Positions 1-6,408 of a stretch of 9,228 bases of DNA are shown here, piece after piece. The notes under the pieces were generated by a model. It saw only the letters and a program-made list of their open reading frames with translations. It was not told where the DNA came from and ran no database searches. The position numbers and the translations under genes are program-made. Location of the stretch: positions 1-9,228 of the forward strand of contig JACQGJ010000719.1 of the NCBI GenBank assembly GCA_016199605.1, given 5' to 3'. Within the stretch, counting starts at the first letter, position 1; each line of letters starts with the position of its first letter. This stretch comes from Armatimonadota bacterium. Its GTDB lineage: Bacteria; Armatimonadota; Abditibacteriia; CG2-30-59-28.

Positions 1-2
1 AG

Positions 3-1742
3 TTTGAGAAGCAGTTGGACGACTATGGACACAAACCCGACTGGTGGTACTGCAACCAGAACGAGTATGCCGCGTATCGCTATCAGTTTCTTCACAGCAG
101 TCTGGGCGCGCGGTTGCGGAAGGGGAGGTCTCTGCGCTTCACGTTGGTGCGTCCGGTGCTGCTCGACCTCAACGATCCCGTTCCCATCACTCTGGAGGTC
201 AGTGGCGTGCCGAGGGGGGAGATCGCCGGTATCCAGTGCGTGACCGCCGCTTGCTCCCCTTCGGTTCGCGACGCTGGTCCATTCCTTTTCTCTCTTGCCC
301 ACGATCGCAACCAGGCGCTGCCAAAGAAGGTTGGCATGGTCCCGCCGAACACGCAGAATCGCGCAGCACTCAATGACAACGATACGGACGTGGACTTTGC
401 AGGACTGAAGTCCCTGCTCCATTTCCATGAGGGGAAACTGCACCTCATGCTGGACAACCAGAGCGGCGAGAAGCTCACCAATCTTCGGGTGACCTATCGT
501 CTTCCGCTGGCGTGGAAGGATGGAGTCGTCCATCGCAGACTGAAGGATCTGCCGCCGGGACCGACGAGAGAGGACGTTCTGGCTCCCACCATGCGCACCG
601 ACGACTACAAGTTCACCTCGGGTTTGCACTTCTTCATTGCGCAGATCGACTTCGTGCGGAACGGAGAGCCTGGACGGCTGTATGCGTCCTGTCACTGGAA
701 GAACGAGAAGGTAGACGCGTCATATCCGCAGGGCGGGTTCCTGCGAATCGGCCCGATCAGCCCGAAGCAGTTCGATGGAGGCCGCGTTGTCAGCGACCTC
801 AAAGCGGGGAAGATTCAGACGCAGCCGTGGATATTGAACGACGACAGCCGGCTCGAATGGCAGGCGGACGACAGCGCCTTCCTGTCGCCCTACATTGATG
901 TCGAACTTATCCGCCTCAACGGACTCTGGTGGCAGAAGGAACCGGGCGTCTATGTGTTGCAGACCGATCTGCACTCCGACCGCCAGCAGCAGGTCGAGTT
1001 TTACTTTCTGCGCGGGGCCTATCAGGCGATGGTCCTCAATGGCGAAGAAGTCTCGGGAAAACCGGTAGTACAATTGCGGGAGGGCGATAACCCGTTGTTC
1101 CTGATCTGTGGGGCGAGTACCGGCGCCTTTCTGCGAGTGCTGAAACCTGGCACGCAGGAGCGAGTGACCGACATTCGTTTCGTCATGCCGCAAGTAGCGC
1201 CGGGCGGCGAAGCGTATCTGTGCTCAACTCCTGGACCTCCAAACCGCAAGTCCCTGACCGGGAAATGGCGAGTGAAGCTGACGGAGAAGTTGCCGCCGAG
1301 TCCTTCGATCCAGTCGCCCCACCCCGACCCCGGATTGAGGCCGGAGGTGAAGCTCCTGCTTGCCGCCGACTTTGATGATTCAACCTGGGACGAACTGGAG
1401 GTCCCCAAACGCTGGAAAGACTACCCCGGCGATTGGCCTGATGTGGATGGGGAAGCAGTCTACCGCCGAATTCTGTCCATCCCCGTGGAATGGTCGGGCA
1501 AGGACCTTATTCTCTCTCTCGGCCCGATTGACGACTTCGACGATGCCTACTTCAACGGCGTCCCCGTAGGCCACACCGACAGGACCGTACCCAACTTCTA
1601 TTCTGCGCCGCGGCTCTACACGATCCCCGCGCCTCTCGTGAAGCCGGGGAGGAACGTCATCGCCGTGCGAATCTTCGATCACTTTGGAGATGGGGGATTT
1701 GTGGGAGAGCGGCTGGAGATGTATGTCGCTCCGCGAGAGTGA
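3..1742 (+). CDS. Carbohydrate-active protein, 5'-truncated: probable polysaccharide deacetylase tail plus C-terminal jelly-roll domain
   Basis: The frame is open from the left edge (codons FEKQ precede the TTG at 15), so the true start lies upstream; 579 codons are visible. The first ~45 residues (DWWYCNQNEYAAYRYQF, then a 'HSSLGARLRKGRSLRFTLV' segment) resemble the end of NodB-type polysaccharide deacetylase domains, where a WYxTNxEI-like strand is followed by an added beta domain. This match is by family resemblance only; the catalytic motifs would be off-window. Residues ~80-415 are beta-rich and unassigned. Residues ~418-579 form a galactose-binding-like jelly roll of the type found in sialate O-acetylesterases and GH2 enzymes: DSTWDELEVP, VYRRILSIP, LGPIDDFDDAYFNG, YTIPAPLVKPGRNVIAVRIFD, GDGGFVGERL. 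It is probably extracellular or periplasmic, but the N-terminal signal cannot be seen. It ends 22 bases before the isomerase gene, which fits a shared operon for glycan use. The jelly roll is secure; the deacetylase label is tentative. Confidence 0.75.
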   Translation, partial: FEKQLDDYGHKPDWWYCNQNEYAAYRYQFLHSSLGARLRKGRSLRFTLVRPVLLDLNDPVPITLEVSGVPRGEIAGIQCVTAACSPSVRDAGPFLFSLAHDRNQALPKKVGMVPPNTQNRAALNDNDTDVDFAGLKSLLHFHEGKLHLMLDNQSGEKLTNLRVTYRLPLAWKDGVVHRRLKDLPPGPTREDVLAPTMRTDDYKFTSGLHFFIAQIDFVRNGEPGRLYASCHWKNEKVDASYPQGGFLRIGPISPKQFDGGRVVSDLKAGKIQTQPWILNDDSRLEWQADDSAFLSPYIDVELIRLNGLWWQKEPGVYVLQTDLHSDRQQQVEFYFLRGAYQAMVLNGEEVSGKPVVQLREGDNPLFLICGASTGAFLRVLKPGTQERVTDIRFVMPQVAPGGEAYLCSTPGPPNRKSLTGKWRVKLTEKLPPSPSIQSPHPDPGLRPEVKLLLAADFDDSTWDELEVPKRWKDYPGDWPDVDGEAVYRRILSIPVEWSGKDLILSLGPIDDFDDAYFNGVPVGHTDRTVPNFYSAPRLYTIPAPLVKPGRNVIAVRIFDHFGDGGFVGERLEMYVAPRE

Positions 1743-1764
1743 GTGTATAAGGAAGACGTCGGAC

Positions 1765-2853
1765 ATGAGAAACGGTACCGGATCTCCTCCAGCAGAGCGC
1801 GTACGGAGGAATGAGCGGGAAGAGAGTCGGATCAATCTCGGGATATGCGCTTACGGGCTCGCCTATTCGTGCGGGTTCGTTGGCCGCAACACTGCTCGGG
1901 CAAATCCCAAACAGCTCACCTGCTTTGATCTGCTCGATCTGGCTGCTCGGCTGCGGCTCTCCTCGGTCGAGATTCCTCGTGGTATGGCTCCCGGTGGCGA
2001 CCAGCGAACTACCGAAGCGCTGCGCTCCCATGCTGAGGCTCTCCACCTGGAACTGGTTGTGGCCGGTGGAAGTGTGTCCGTAGAAGCGCTGACCGAAGAC
2101 ATGGATTTCGCACAGGCAGTGGGGGCCTCCGTCGTGCGGTGCGTCTTGAGTGGTGTTCTCTGTGGCGATCGCCGATCTGTCGGCGGGTTGGAGGGATGGC
2201 GACAGATCCTGCTAAAGGCTTCGGTGGATCTGAAGGCAATTGCTCATATCGCGGAAGACATGGGCCTTCGCCTTGGGGTCGAAGATCACCAGGACGCAAC
2301 CGGCGAGGATCTGGTCTGGCTGTGCGACCGCGTGGACAGCCCGGCGGTCGGGATCACTTTCGACACGGGGAACCCCCTCGCCGTGTGTGAAGACCCTGTT
2401 GACTTCGCCCGGCGTGCCCTTCCGTATCTTGTCAACGTTCACTTGAAGGATTACCGCCTGTTCGGCACCCCCTCGGGATTTCGGTTGGTCCACTGTCCTA
2501 TCGGCGCGGGCGTGGTGAACTTCACCGATCTCTTTGCTTTGCTGGAGGAACGCCCCGAGGTCCCACGGAATATCGAAATGGCGGCACTGACAGCGAGGCA
2601 CATCCGCTTGCTCGACGAGGACTATTGGGAAGGATATCCCGTGAGGGACGTGAGATCGGTCCTGCCTGTCTTGCGACTCTGGCATGATCGACAGGAGAGC
2701 GGTGAGTGGCGGACACCGTGGGAAACAAGTGTGGAGGGAGAACTGGTGGAGTGGGAGTTGGAGCGGCTGAAGGAGAGCGTGGCCCGGATGCGTTCGCTGC
2801 TTGAAAGCAGGCGCGAGCCGGAGGCTCCCGGAAATTCATTATCGGAGGTATAG
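1765..2853 (+). CDS. Sugar phosphate isomerase/epimerase family protein (xylose isomerase-like TIM barrel)
   Basis: A 362-residue protein of the AP endonuclease 2 / xylose isomerase-like TIM-barrel superfamily, whose members isomerise, epimerise or cleave sugars and polyols with a bound divalent metal. Four likely metal ligands sit at strand ends in the usual order: E173 (GVEDHQ), D200 (FDTGN), H226 (NVHLKD) and E271 (NIEMA). I chose ATG 1765 because an AAGGAAG lies 9 bases upstream and no other ATG, GTG or TTG falls before the first barrel strand (INLGICAYG, from residue 23). The frame stays open further upstream, but only inside the preceding gene. The ~20-residue charged N-terminal lead and a ~60-residue, partly helical C-terminal tail (ELERLKESVARMRSLLE) extend the ~280-residue core. 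It is followed after 2 bases by the first SDR gene, so translation is probably coupled. The fold is secure; substrate and reaction are unknown. Confidence 0.88.
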   Translation: MRNGTGSPPAERVRRNEREESRINLGICAYGLAYSCGFVGRNTARANPKQLTCFDLLDLAARLRLSSVEIPRGMAPGGDQRTTEALRSHAEALHLELVVAGGSVSVEALTEDMDFAQAVGASVVRCVLSGVLCGDRRSVGGLEGWRQILLKASVDLKAIAHIAEDMGLRLGVEDHQDATGEDLVWLCDRVDSPAVGITFDTGNPLAVCEDPVDFARRALPYLVNVHLKDYRLFGTPSGFRLVHCPIGAGVVNFTDLFALLEERPEVPRNIEMAALTARHIRLLDEDYWEGYPVRDVRSVLPVLRLWHDRQESGEWRTPWETSVEGELVEWELERLKESVARMRSLLESRREPEAPGNSLSEV

Positions 2854-2855
2854 CC

Positions 2856-3635
2856 GTGAGTGAAATCAACGTCTTGGATTTGTTCCGTCTGGACGGTCGT
2901 GTCGCCTTGGTCACAGGAGGATCCACCGGCCTGGGGCGCTCGATCGCTTTGGGGCTGGCGCAGGCGGGAGCGACGACGATCCTGTGTGCGCGGCATTTCG
3001 ACTCCTGTGAGGAGGCGGCAGCCGACATTGCCTCACAAACTGGCCGGCAAAGCTTTGCCGTGGCTGCCGATGTCACGCGAGAGGAGGACGTCGCGCGACT
3101 GATGGAAACGGCGATGGAGAAGTGCGGACAGGTAGACGTTCTGGTCAACAATGCCGGAGTCAACATTCGCCACCCCATTGAGGAGTTTAGTCTCGAGGAG
3201 TGGCGCACAGTCGTGGACGTGAACCTGACTGGGACGTGGCTGTGTTGCCGTGCTGCAGCGCCGATTATGAAACGGCAGGGCAAAGGCTCGGTGATCAACA
3301 TGGGCTCCGCACTCAGCGGGATCGGTTTGGCAGACCGTTCCCCCTACTGTTCTGCGAAGACCGCGGTCCTCGGCTTGACTCGGACTTTGGCCCTGGAGTG
3401 GGCTGCCTCCGGTGTGCGGTGCAATGCGATCTGCCCGGGTCCCTTTTTGACAGAGATGAACCGACCACTCTTGGAGCAGCCTGAGAAAGCCCAGGCGCTG
3501 GTCCGGCAGACGGCACTCAATCGCTGGGCAGAGATGCACGAGATACGAGGGGCAGCTCTGTTTCTCGCCAGCGACGCCTCCAGTTACGTTACGGGGGCGT
3601 CTTTGTTTGTGGACGGCGGCTGGACGGCTGGATAG
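2856..3635 (+). CDS. SDR family NAD(P)-dependent oxidoreductase (first of two)
   Basis: A 259-residue classical short-chain dehydrogenase, the usual length for the family. The Rossmann nucleotide-binding motif TGGSTGLG is at residues 20-27, the NNAG motif at 98-101, and the catalytic tetrad is N123, S151, Y164 and K168 (YCSAK). The C-terminus ends with the normal SYVTGxxLxVDGG pattern. The GTG start at 2856 is supported by GGAGGT 6 bases upstream and lies 2 bases after the isomerase stop codon, so the two genes are almost certainly co-translated. The overall look (LFRLDGRVALVTGGSTGLG) is close to gluconate 5-dehydrogenase and 3-oxoacyl-ACP reductase-like SDRs. In this setting, oxidation or reduction of a sugar, sugar acid or polyol is more likely than a role in fatty-acid synthesis. 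Family assignment is firm; substrate and cofactor preference are not. Confidence 0.92.
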   Translation: MSEINVLDLFRLDGRVALVTGGSTGLGRSIALGLAQAGATTILCARHFDSCEEAAADIASQTGRQSFAVAADVTREEDVARLMETAMEKCGQVDVLVNNAGVNIRHPIEEFSLEEWRTVVDVNLTGTWLCCRAAAPIMKRQGKGSVINMGSALSGIGLADRSPYCSAKTAVLGLTRTLALEWAASGVRCNAICPGPFLTEMNRPLLEQPEKAQALVRQTALNRWAEMHEIRGAALFLASDASSYVTGASLFVDGGWTAG

Positions 3636-3661
3636 GAGGCGTGAGGGGACAGACAGGCTGT

Positions 3662-3677
3662 GGATCGGGGCCGATCC
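3662..3677 (+). other. Intercistronic hairpin between the two SDR genes
   Basis: GGATCG (3662-3667) and CGATCC (3672-3677) form a perfect 6-bp stem around a GGGC tetraloop, in the 85-base gap between the two dehydrogenase genes. No T-run follows, so it is not a classical terminator. It could tune mRNA processing or stability, or partly lower expression of the second SDR. The structure is seen directly; the role is inferred. Confidence 0.45.
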
Positions 3678-3720
3678 CTGCTGTGCGGAAGGCGATGGAA
3701 GTGGATACACAGGAGGAGTG

Positions 3721-4524
3721 ATGGAATTACTGAGTCCAAAACTGAAAGGCCGTGTTGCTCTCGTGACCGGCAGCGGGCGCGGACTTGGCCGGGCCTATGC
3801 CTTGCGGCTCGCGCGGTTAGGGGCAGATATTGTGGTCAATGATGTCCGTCTCGACGCGGCGAAGGAGTTCCATGAAGAGTTGACAGCAGCGACGGTTATG
3901 GACGAATGCCGGGCCTTCGGCGTGCGGTCCATCGGCATTGAAGCCGATGTGACCGACAGGCAACAGGTCGGGGCGATGGTGGAGCGAGTCGTGGAAGAGC
4001 TTGGCTCGATAGACATCCTCATCAACAATGCCGGAGGGATGCTCCGACCCGTCGAGAACAGCTTCGCCGCGTCCATGCCTGAGGAGGACCTCCGGGCCAT
4101 CGTCGACCTCAATCTGATGAGCGCGATCTTCTGCTGCCAGGCGGCGGCAGCGGTCATGATGCGTCGTCGTTGGGGGCGGATTGTCAACGTGTCCTCGCAA
4201 GCCGGGGTGCGCAGTGGCGGCGGTGGATTCGTGAACTACGGGATGGCGAAGGCGGGGGTCATCCATTACACCCGTTGCCTTGCCGCGGAACTGGGCCCCC
4301 ACGGCATCAATGTCAACTGCATCGCTCCCGCACTGATCCGAACCAGTCGCGCGACGGCTCAGTTCCCTCAGCGTGAACAGGCGGCGGAGCAAATCCCACT
4401 TCGCCGACTGGGAGACCCGGAAGACTGCGCCAAGGTCGTCGAGTTCTTCTGCACCGATCTGTCTGACTATGTCACGGGTCAATGCCTCGCTGTGTGTGGC
4501 GGACTGGTTCTGTCCCCAACGTAG
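3721..4524 (+). CDS. SDR family NAD(P)-dependent oxidoreductase (second of two)
   Basis: A 267-residue classical short-chain dehydrogenase. TGSGRGLG at residues 16-23 binds the nucleotide; NNAG is at 102-105; the likely tetrad is N131, S159, Y173 and K177 (YGMAK). I chose ATG 3721 because AGGAGG is at 3711-3716 and the GRVALVTG strand begins 10 residues later. The frame is open further upstream but that part does not look like SDR sequence; an in-frame GTG immediately precedes the ATG and is too close to the ribosome site. Two departures from the norm: the Ser-to-Tyr spacing is 14 rather than the common 13 (a glycine-rich SGGGG loop), and the usual VDGG near the C-terminus reads VCGG. It differs widely from the upstream SDR outside the motifs, so it is not a recent duplicate; the two probably act on different steps or substrates of one pathway. 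No clear intrinsic terminator follows. Confidence 0.92.
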   Translation: MELLSPKLKGRVALVTGSGRGLGRAYALRLARLGADIVVNDVRLDAAKEFHEELTAATVMDECRAFGVRSIGIEADVTDRQQVGAMVERVVEELGSIDILINNAGGMLRPVENSFAASMPEEDLRAIVDLNLMSAIFCCQAAAAVMMRRRWGRIVNVSSQAGVRSGGGGFVNYGMAKAGVIHYTRCLAAELGPHGINVNCIAPALIRTSRATAQFPQREQAAEQIPLRRLGDPEDCAKVVEFFCTDLSDYVTGQCLAVCGGLVLSPT

Positions 4525-4652
4525 CGAGGGGGACATGGACGAGCCGGCCCCAGGACAACGGTCCCGTCCGTCCCCTTCGGCCCCAGAGTCAATGCTACAG
4601 GCGGTTGTATATTGGGTTCTCCGTAGGCCCCGATCATTCATCCTGTAAAAAG

Positions 4653-4742
4653 ATGCTCAAAAAAACCTTGACGGAATCAAGGAGCGCGTCAAGACTATCA
4701 CCACGTTCCAACGTAAGCCACAAGGAGGCGAGTTTTCTATGA
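4653..4742 (+). CDS. Possible 29-residue leader peptide overlapping the prepilin start
   Basis: ATG 4653 opens a 29-codon frame (MLKKTLTESRSASRL..., ending SFL) that stops with TGA at 4740-4742, overlapping the prepilin ATG as ATGA. Such a 4-base overlap is typical of translationally coupled genes. The peptide is serine-rich (7 of 29) and basic, with no family likeness. Against it, the ribosome site is weak (an A-rich AAAAAG just before the ATG), and the frame is simply open upstream, so it may be chance. The two alternative hairpins at 4666-4693 lie inside it, as in leader-peptide attenuators. Confidence 0.22.
   Translation: MLKKTLTESRSASRLSPRSNVSHKEASFL
4666..4693 (+). promoter_or_regulatory. 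Two mutually exclusive hairpins in the prepilin leader
   Basis: CCTTGA (4666-4671) pairs perfectly with TCAAGG (4677-4682) around a 5-base loop. The overlapping CTTGACG (4667-4673) pairs perfectly with CGTCAAG (4687-4693) around a 13-base loop. Both cannot form at once. As DNA, this is one CTTGA and two TCAAG boxes 12 bases apart (about one helical turn), so it could also be a protein-binding site. It lies about 45 bases upstream of the prepilin start. A run of A precedes it and no U-run follows, so it is not a terminator. Pairing is seen directly; function is inferred. Confidence 0.35.
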
Positions 4743-5329
4743 GACAGGGTAAAGCTGGTTTCACTCTCATTGAGCTGCTGGTGGTGATTGCAATCATTGC
4801 GATCTTAGCAGCCATTCTATTCCCGGTATTCGCGAAGGCCAGGGAGAAGGCTCGGCAGGCTTCCTGCCAGTCGAACCTGAAGCAAATTGCGACCGCCACT
4901 CTCATGTATTGCCAGGACTATGACGAAAAGGCAATGGTCCATCGCTGTTCCGGAACAAGCCAGGGCGCGCCGCCCTGCTACCACGAACAGGTCTCCTCGT
5001 ACATGAAGAACACGCAACTCTGGGTGTGTCCGTCCAAATCGGCCTCGCGCAGTTGCGTCTCCGTGAACCCGAAAAGCTACGGCTTCAATATCCTCACTCA
5101 ATCGAGGGGCCTCGCCGAAATCCGGCAACCGGCTGAGTGCGCCATGACTTCAGAAACCATCTGTTCCATTGGGTACTTCACCAGCCAGAAAGTCTGCGCT
5201 TGCCCGACTGACGGCCGTCTGAATCTGACGGCCCACAACGACGGCCTGAATGCGGCCTTCTGGGACGGCCACGTAAAGTGGTTCCAGGGAAGGAAGTTCC
5301 ACGACACGGCCAGCTACTTCACCCCGTAG
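4739..5329 (+). CDS. Prepilin-type N-terminal cleavage/methylation protein with H-x9-DG C-terminal motif
   Basis: A 196-residue type IV pilin-like / type II secretion pseudopilin-like protein. The leader MRQGKAG is followed by FTLIELL, so prepilin peptidase should cut after G7 and methylate F8; E12 is the conserved Glu+5. A hydrophobic helix (residues 8-28) then runs into FPVFAKAREKARQASC. The C-terminal signature is H166-x9-D176-G177, within AHNDGLNAAFWDGHVKWF. This type (the DUF1559-like H-x9-DG group) forms large families in Armatimonadota and Planctomycetota; the exact role of single members is mostly unknown, and surface or secretion-linked filaments are expected. ATG 4739 is supported by AAGGAGG at 4722-4728. 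The body holds ten cysteines, many for this family, suggesting disulfides in the mature domain. It stands alone: separated from the SDR operon by 214 bases and closed by an intrinsic terminator. Confidence 0.93.
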   Translation: MRQGKAGFTLIELLVVIAIIAILAAILFPVFAKAREKARQASCQSNLKQIATATLMYCQDYDEKAMVHRCSGTSQGAPPCYHEQVSSYMKNTQLWVCPSKSASRSCVSVNPKSYGFNILTQSRGLAEIRQPAECAMTSETICSIGYFTSQKVCACPTDGRLNLTAHNDGLNAAFWDGHVKWFQGRKFHDTASYFTP

Positions 5330-5430
5330 GGGAGTCACGCGACCCGTAGAGCCGAGTCTGGTACTTTCTCGTCTGCAAACTGCTGAGTCGAGTTGCATCC
5401 AAGGCTAAAGCCACCGACTCAAGTTCTTCC

Positions 5431-5479
5431 AAAGCCCGCCCTTTCTCCTCACGGAGCAGAGAGCGGGCTTTTGCCTTTT
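5431..5479 (+). terminator. Intrinsic terminator of the prepilin gene
   Basis: AAAGCCCGC (5431-5439) pairs perfectly with GCGGGCTTT (5463-5471). The interior also pairs: CTTT (5441-5444) with AGAG (5458-5461) including one G-U, and CTCC (5445-5448) with GGAG (5453-5456) around a TCAC loop, with one mismatch and one bulge. The stem ends in a T-rich tail (CTTTTGCCTTTT). It lies about 100 bases after the prepilin stop and should end that transcript. Confidence 0.78.
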
Positions 5480-5620
5480 GTGGGAACGCAAATCAAGTTT
5501 GCAGACACAAGAAAACGTGCTAACCATGCTCTTGTGGATGGACACGTCAAATGGCTGAAGCTGAGGGGCGGTGTTCAGGGCAACAACGATGGCAGCCGGT
5601 GGTGTCGTTTAGCAGGCTAA
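5480..5620 (+). pseudogene. Relic of a second H-x9-DG prepilin C-terminus
   Basis: In frame with the TAA at 5618-5620, this stretch encodes RANHALVDGHVKWLKLRGG, matching the C-terminal core of H-x9-DG prepilins (compare NAAFWDGHVKWF in the intact gene, and the common ANYAFVDGHVKWL form). No prepilin leader, hydrophobic helix or KARQ segment lies upstream; the frame before it passes back through the terminator hairpin and has no plausible start. The histidine expected 10 residues before the Asp-Gly is Thr here. I read it as the tail of a deleted or partly recombined prepilin gene. It is more like other members of the family than like its intact neighbour, so it is probably not a simple local copy. 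Confidence 0.65.
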
Positions 5621-5623
5621 GCT

Positions 5624-5642
5624 CACCCAGTTAAGTTGGGTG
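5624..5642 (+). terminator. Small hairpin after the prepilin relic, possible weak terminator
   Basis: CACCCA (5624-5629) pairs with TGGGTG (5637-5642), with one further G-U inside. It begins 4 bases after the relic's stop codon. There is only a short delayed T-run (CCTTTTAT at about 5652), so termination would be weak. Its position fits a leftover 3' end of the lost prepilin gene. Confidence 0.25.
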
Positions 5643-5737
5643 TTCAGGCGGCCTTTTATCGGTCCCCGTGGATTGTGCTCGGGACAACCAACGGAAGCCG
5701 ACGAAACGACACGGTATGGTTTTTTCTTTTTCCCCTG

Positions 5738-5765
5738 TTTACATTTTTCAATGAGTGGGTATAAT
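5738..5765 (+). promoter_or_regulatory. Sigma-70-type promoter of the secreted-protein unit
   Basis: TTTACA at 5738-5743 (5 of 6 to the -35 consensus) is followed by a 16-base spacer and a perfect TATAAT at 5760-5765. A T-rich tract lies just upstream. Transcription should start near 5772, giving a leader of about 30 bases before ATG 5804. This is the clearest promoter in the window and probably serves both genes that follow. Confidence 0.8.
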
Positions 5766-5803
5766 TGGCCGTAGCATTCTATCCCCCAAGGGAGGGAAAC
5801 CAC

Positions 5804-6373
5804 ATGAAGATGAGCTTCGGTCGGTTTCAACTCACGGCACTCGTGATCCTCGTATGCACCGCCTCAGTGGGTCTCAGTGCTCCGCGATCACATTCCCATA
5901 AGCAAAAAGCGAACAGGAAAAATCTCCGCGCCCCCCGTTCGTCCCACCAGCGCGTAGTCACACCCGCCAAATCCCCAACAAGGGCGGTCGGTGGAGCTAA
6001 ACCGCTGGCGTCAGGAGGAGGCCCGGCGTCCGTGGGGGTTCCCTACAAACCCAGTCAGTATCCAAACGTCATGGTTCGCAGCGTTCCCTCCGATAACTCG
6101 AAACAACCTACCCGTACACAGCCGGGTTGGATCTATGTCAAACCGGGAGCCGCGAGACCGGCATCGCCCCCAACGACGTTTTCTCATCCGAAGACTGTTC
6201 CGGGTAAGACCGACGCCGGAGGCGTTATCATGTATGCCGACAGGAGTCGCTTCCCGCGAGAGACAGCCACCGTCTCGCGAACGGGGGTTCGCGTGACTTG
6301 CGGCAAGGATGATCCCAAACACCCGGGCAAAGCCACCGGTAAACTTTACTCTGCTCCAGCCAAGCGCCATTAG
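5804..6373 (+). CDS. Small secreted basic, proline-rich protein of unknown family
   Basis: A 189-residue protein that I do not recognise. ATG 5804 has GGGAGG 8 bases upstream and sits ~40 bases after a strong promoter. A signal peptide is clear: MKMSFGR, then a hydrophobic core (FQLTALVILVCTASVGLSA), with cleavage expected near residue 21-26. The lone Cys18 lacks a good lipobox (Val precedes it), so a lipoprotein is unlikely. The mature part is rich in Lys, Arg, His, Pro and Ser (APRSHSHKQKANRKN), giving a strongly basic and probably disordered first half. The second half is more ordered-looking (GGVIMYADRSRFP, TGVRVTCGKDD), with one cysteine. No repeats or known domain. It is 35 bases upstream of the metalloprotease gene and surely co-transcribed, so a partner, substrate, inhibitor or envelope-binding role linked to that protease is possible but unproven. 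Confidence 0.75.
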   Translation: MKMSFGRFQLTALVILVCTASVGLSAPRSHSHKQKANRKNLRAPRSSHQRVVTPAKSPTRAVGGAKPLASGGGPASVGVPYKPSQYPNVMVRSVPSDNSKQPTRTQPGWIYVKPGAARPASPPTTFSHPKTVPGKTDAGGVIMYADRSRFPRETATVSRTGVRVTCGKDDPKHPGKATGKLYSAPAKRH

Positions 6374-6408
6374 TGACGCGTTCCAGATCGAAACGGGAGG
6401 ACTCGACC

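Larger units (their letters stand above)
5330..5803 (+). other. Intergenic region between prepilin gene and secreted-protein unit
   Basis: This 474-base stretch has no intact gene. It holds, in order, an imperfect inverted repeat (GAGTCG 5385-5390 with CGACTC 5415-5420), the prepilin terminator (5431-5479), a prepilin-tail relic (5480-5620), a small hairpin (5624-5642), a T-rich tract (about 5720-5748), and the promoter of the next unit (5738-5765). I see nothing recognisable in 5643-5715. Confidence 0.7.

Noticed and set aside
1811..2083. 90-codon frame starting at an ATG just after GGAGG
   Set aside because: The ribosome site is only 1-2 bases from the ATG and the frame runs inside the isomerase in another phase, where the isomerase frame carries conserved barrel motifs.
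2522..3301. 259-codon open frame on the minus strand
   Set aside because: It lies opposite the isomerase and first SDR, whose motifs are intact. The translation is low-complexity, rich in Ser, Pro and Arg, with no family likeness: a high-GC shadow.
4528..4576. GGGGGAC / GTCCCCT pairing after the second SDR as a terminator
   Set aside because: The loop is over 30 bases and no T-run follows. It may form, but it does not look like an intrinsic terminator.
4608..4613. TATATT as a -10 box for the prepilin gene
   Set aside because: There is no acceptable -35 element 16-18 bases upstream, and it lies 126 bases before the start codon. Too weak to annotate.
3817..4641. 274-codon open frame on the minus strand
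   Set aside because: Antisense to the second SDR, with no recognisable domain and a composition typical of shadow frames.
5385..5420. GAGTCG...CGACTC inverted repeat before the prepilin terminator
   Set aside because: A 6-bp stem with a 24-base loop is expected by chance at this length; no role can be supported.
5804..6373. Lipoprotein reading of the small secreted protein (Cys18)
   Set aside because: The residues before the Cys are Ile-Leu-Val; Val at -1 does not fit a lipobox, and the hydrophobic core continues past the Cys.
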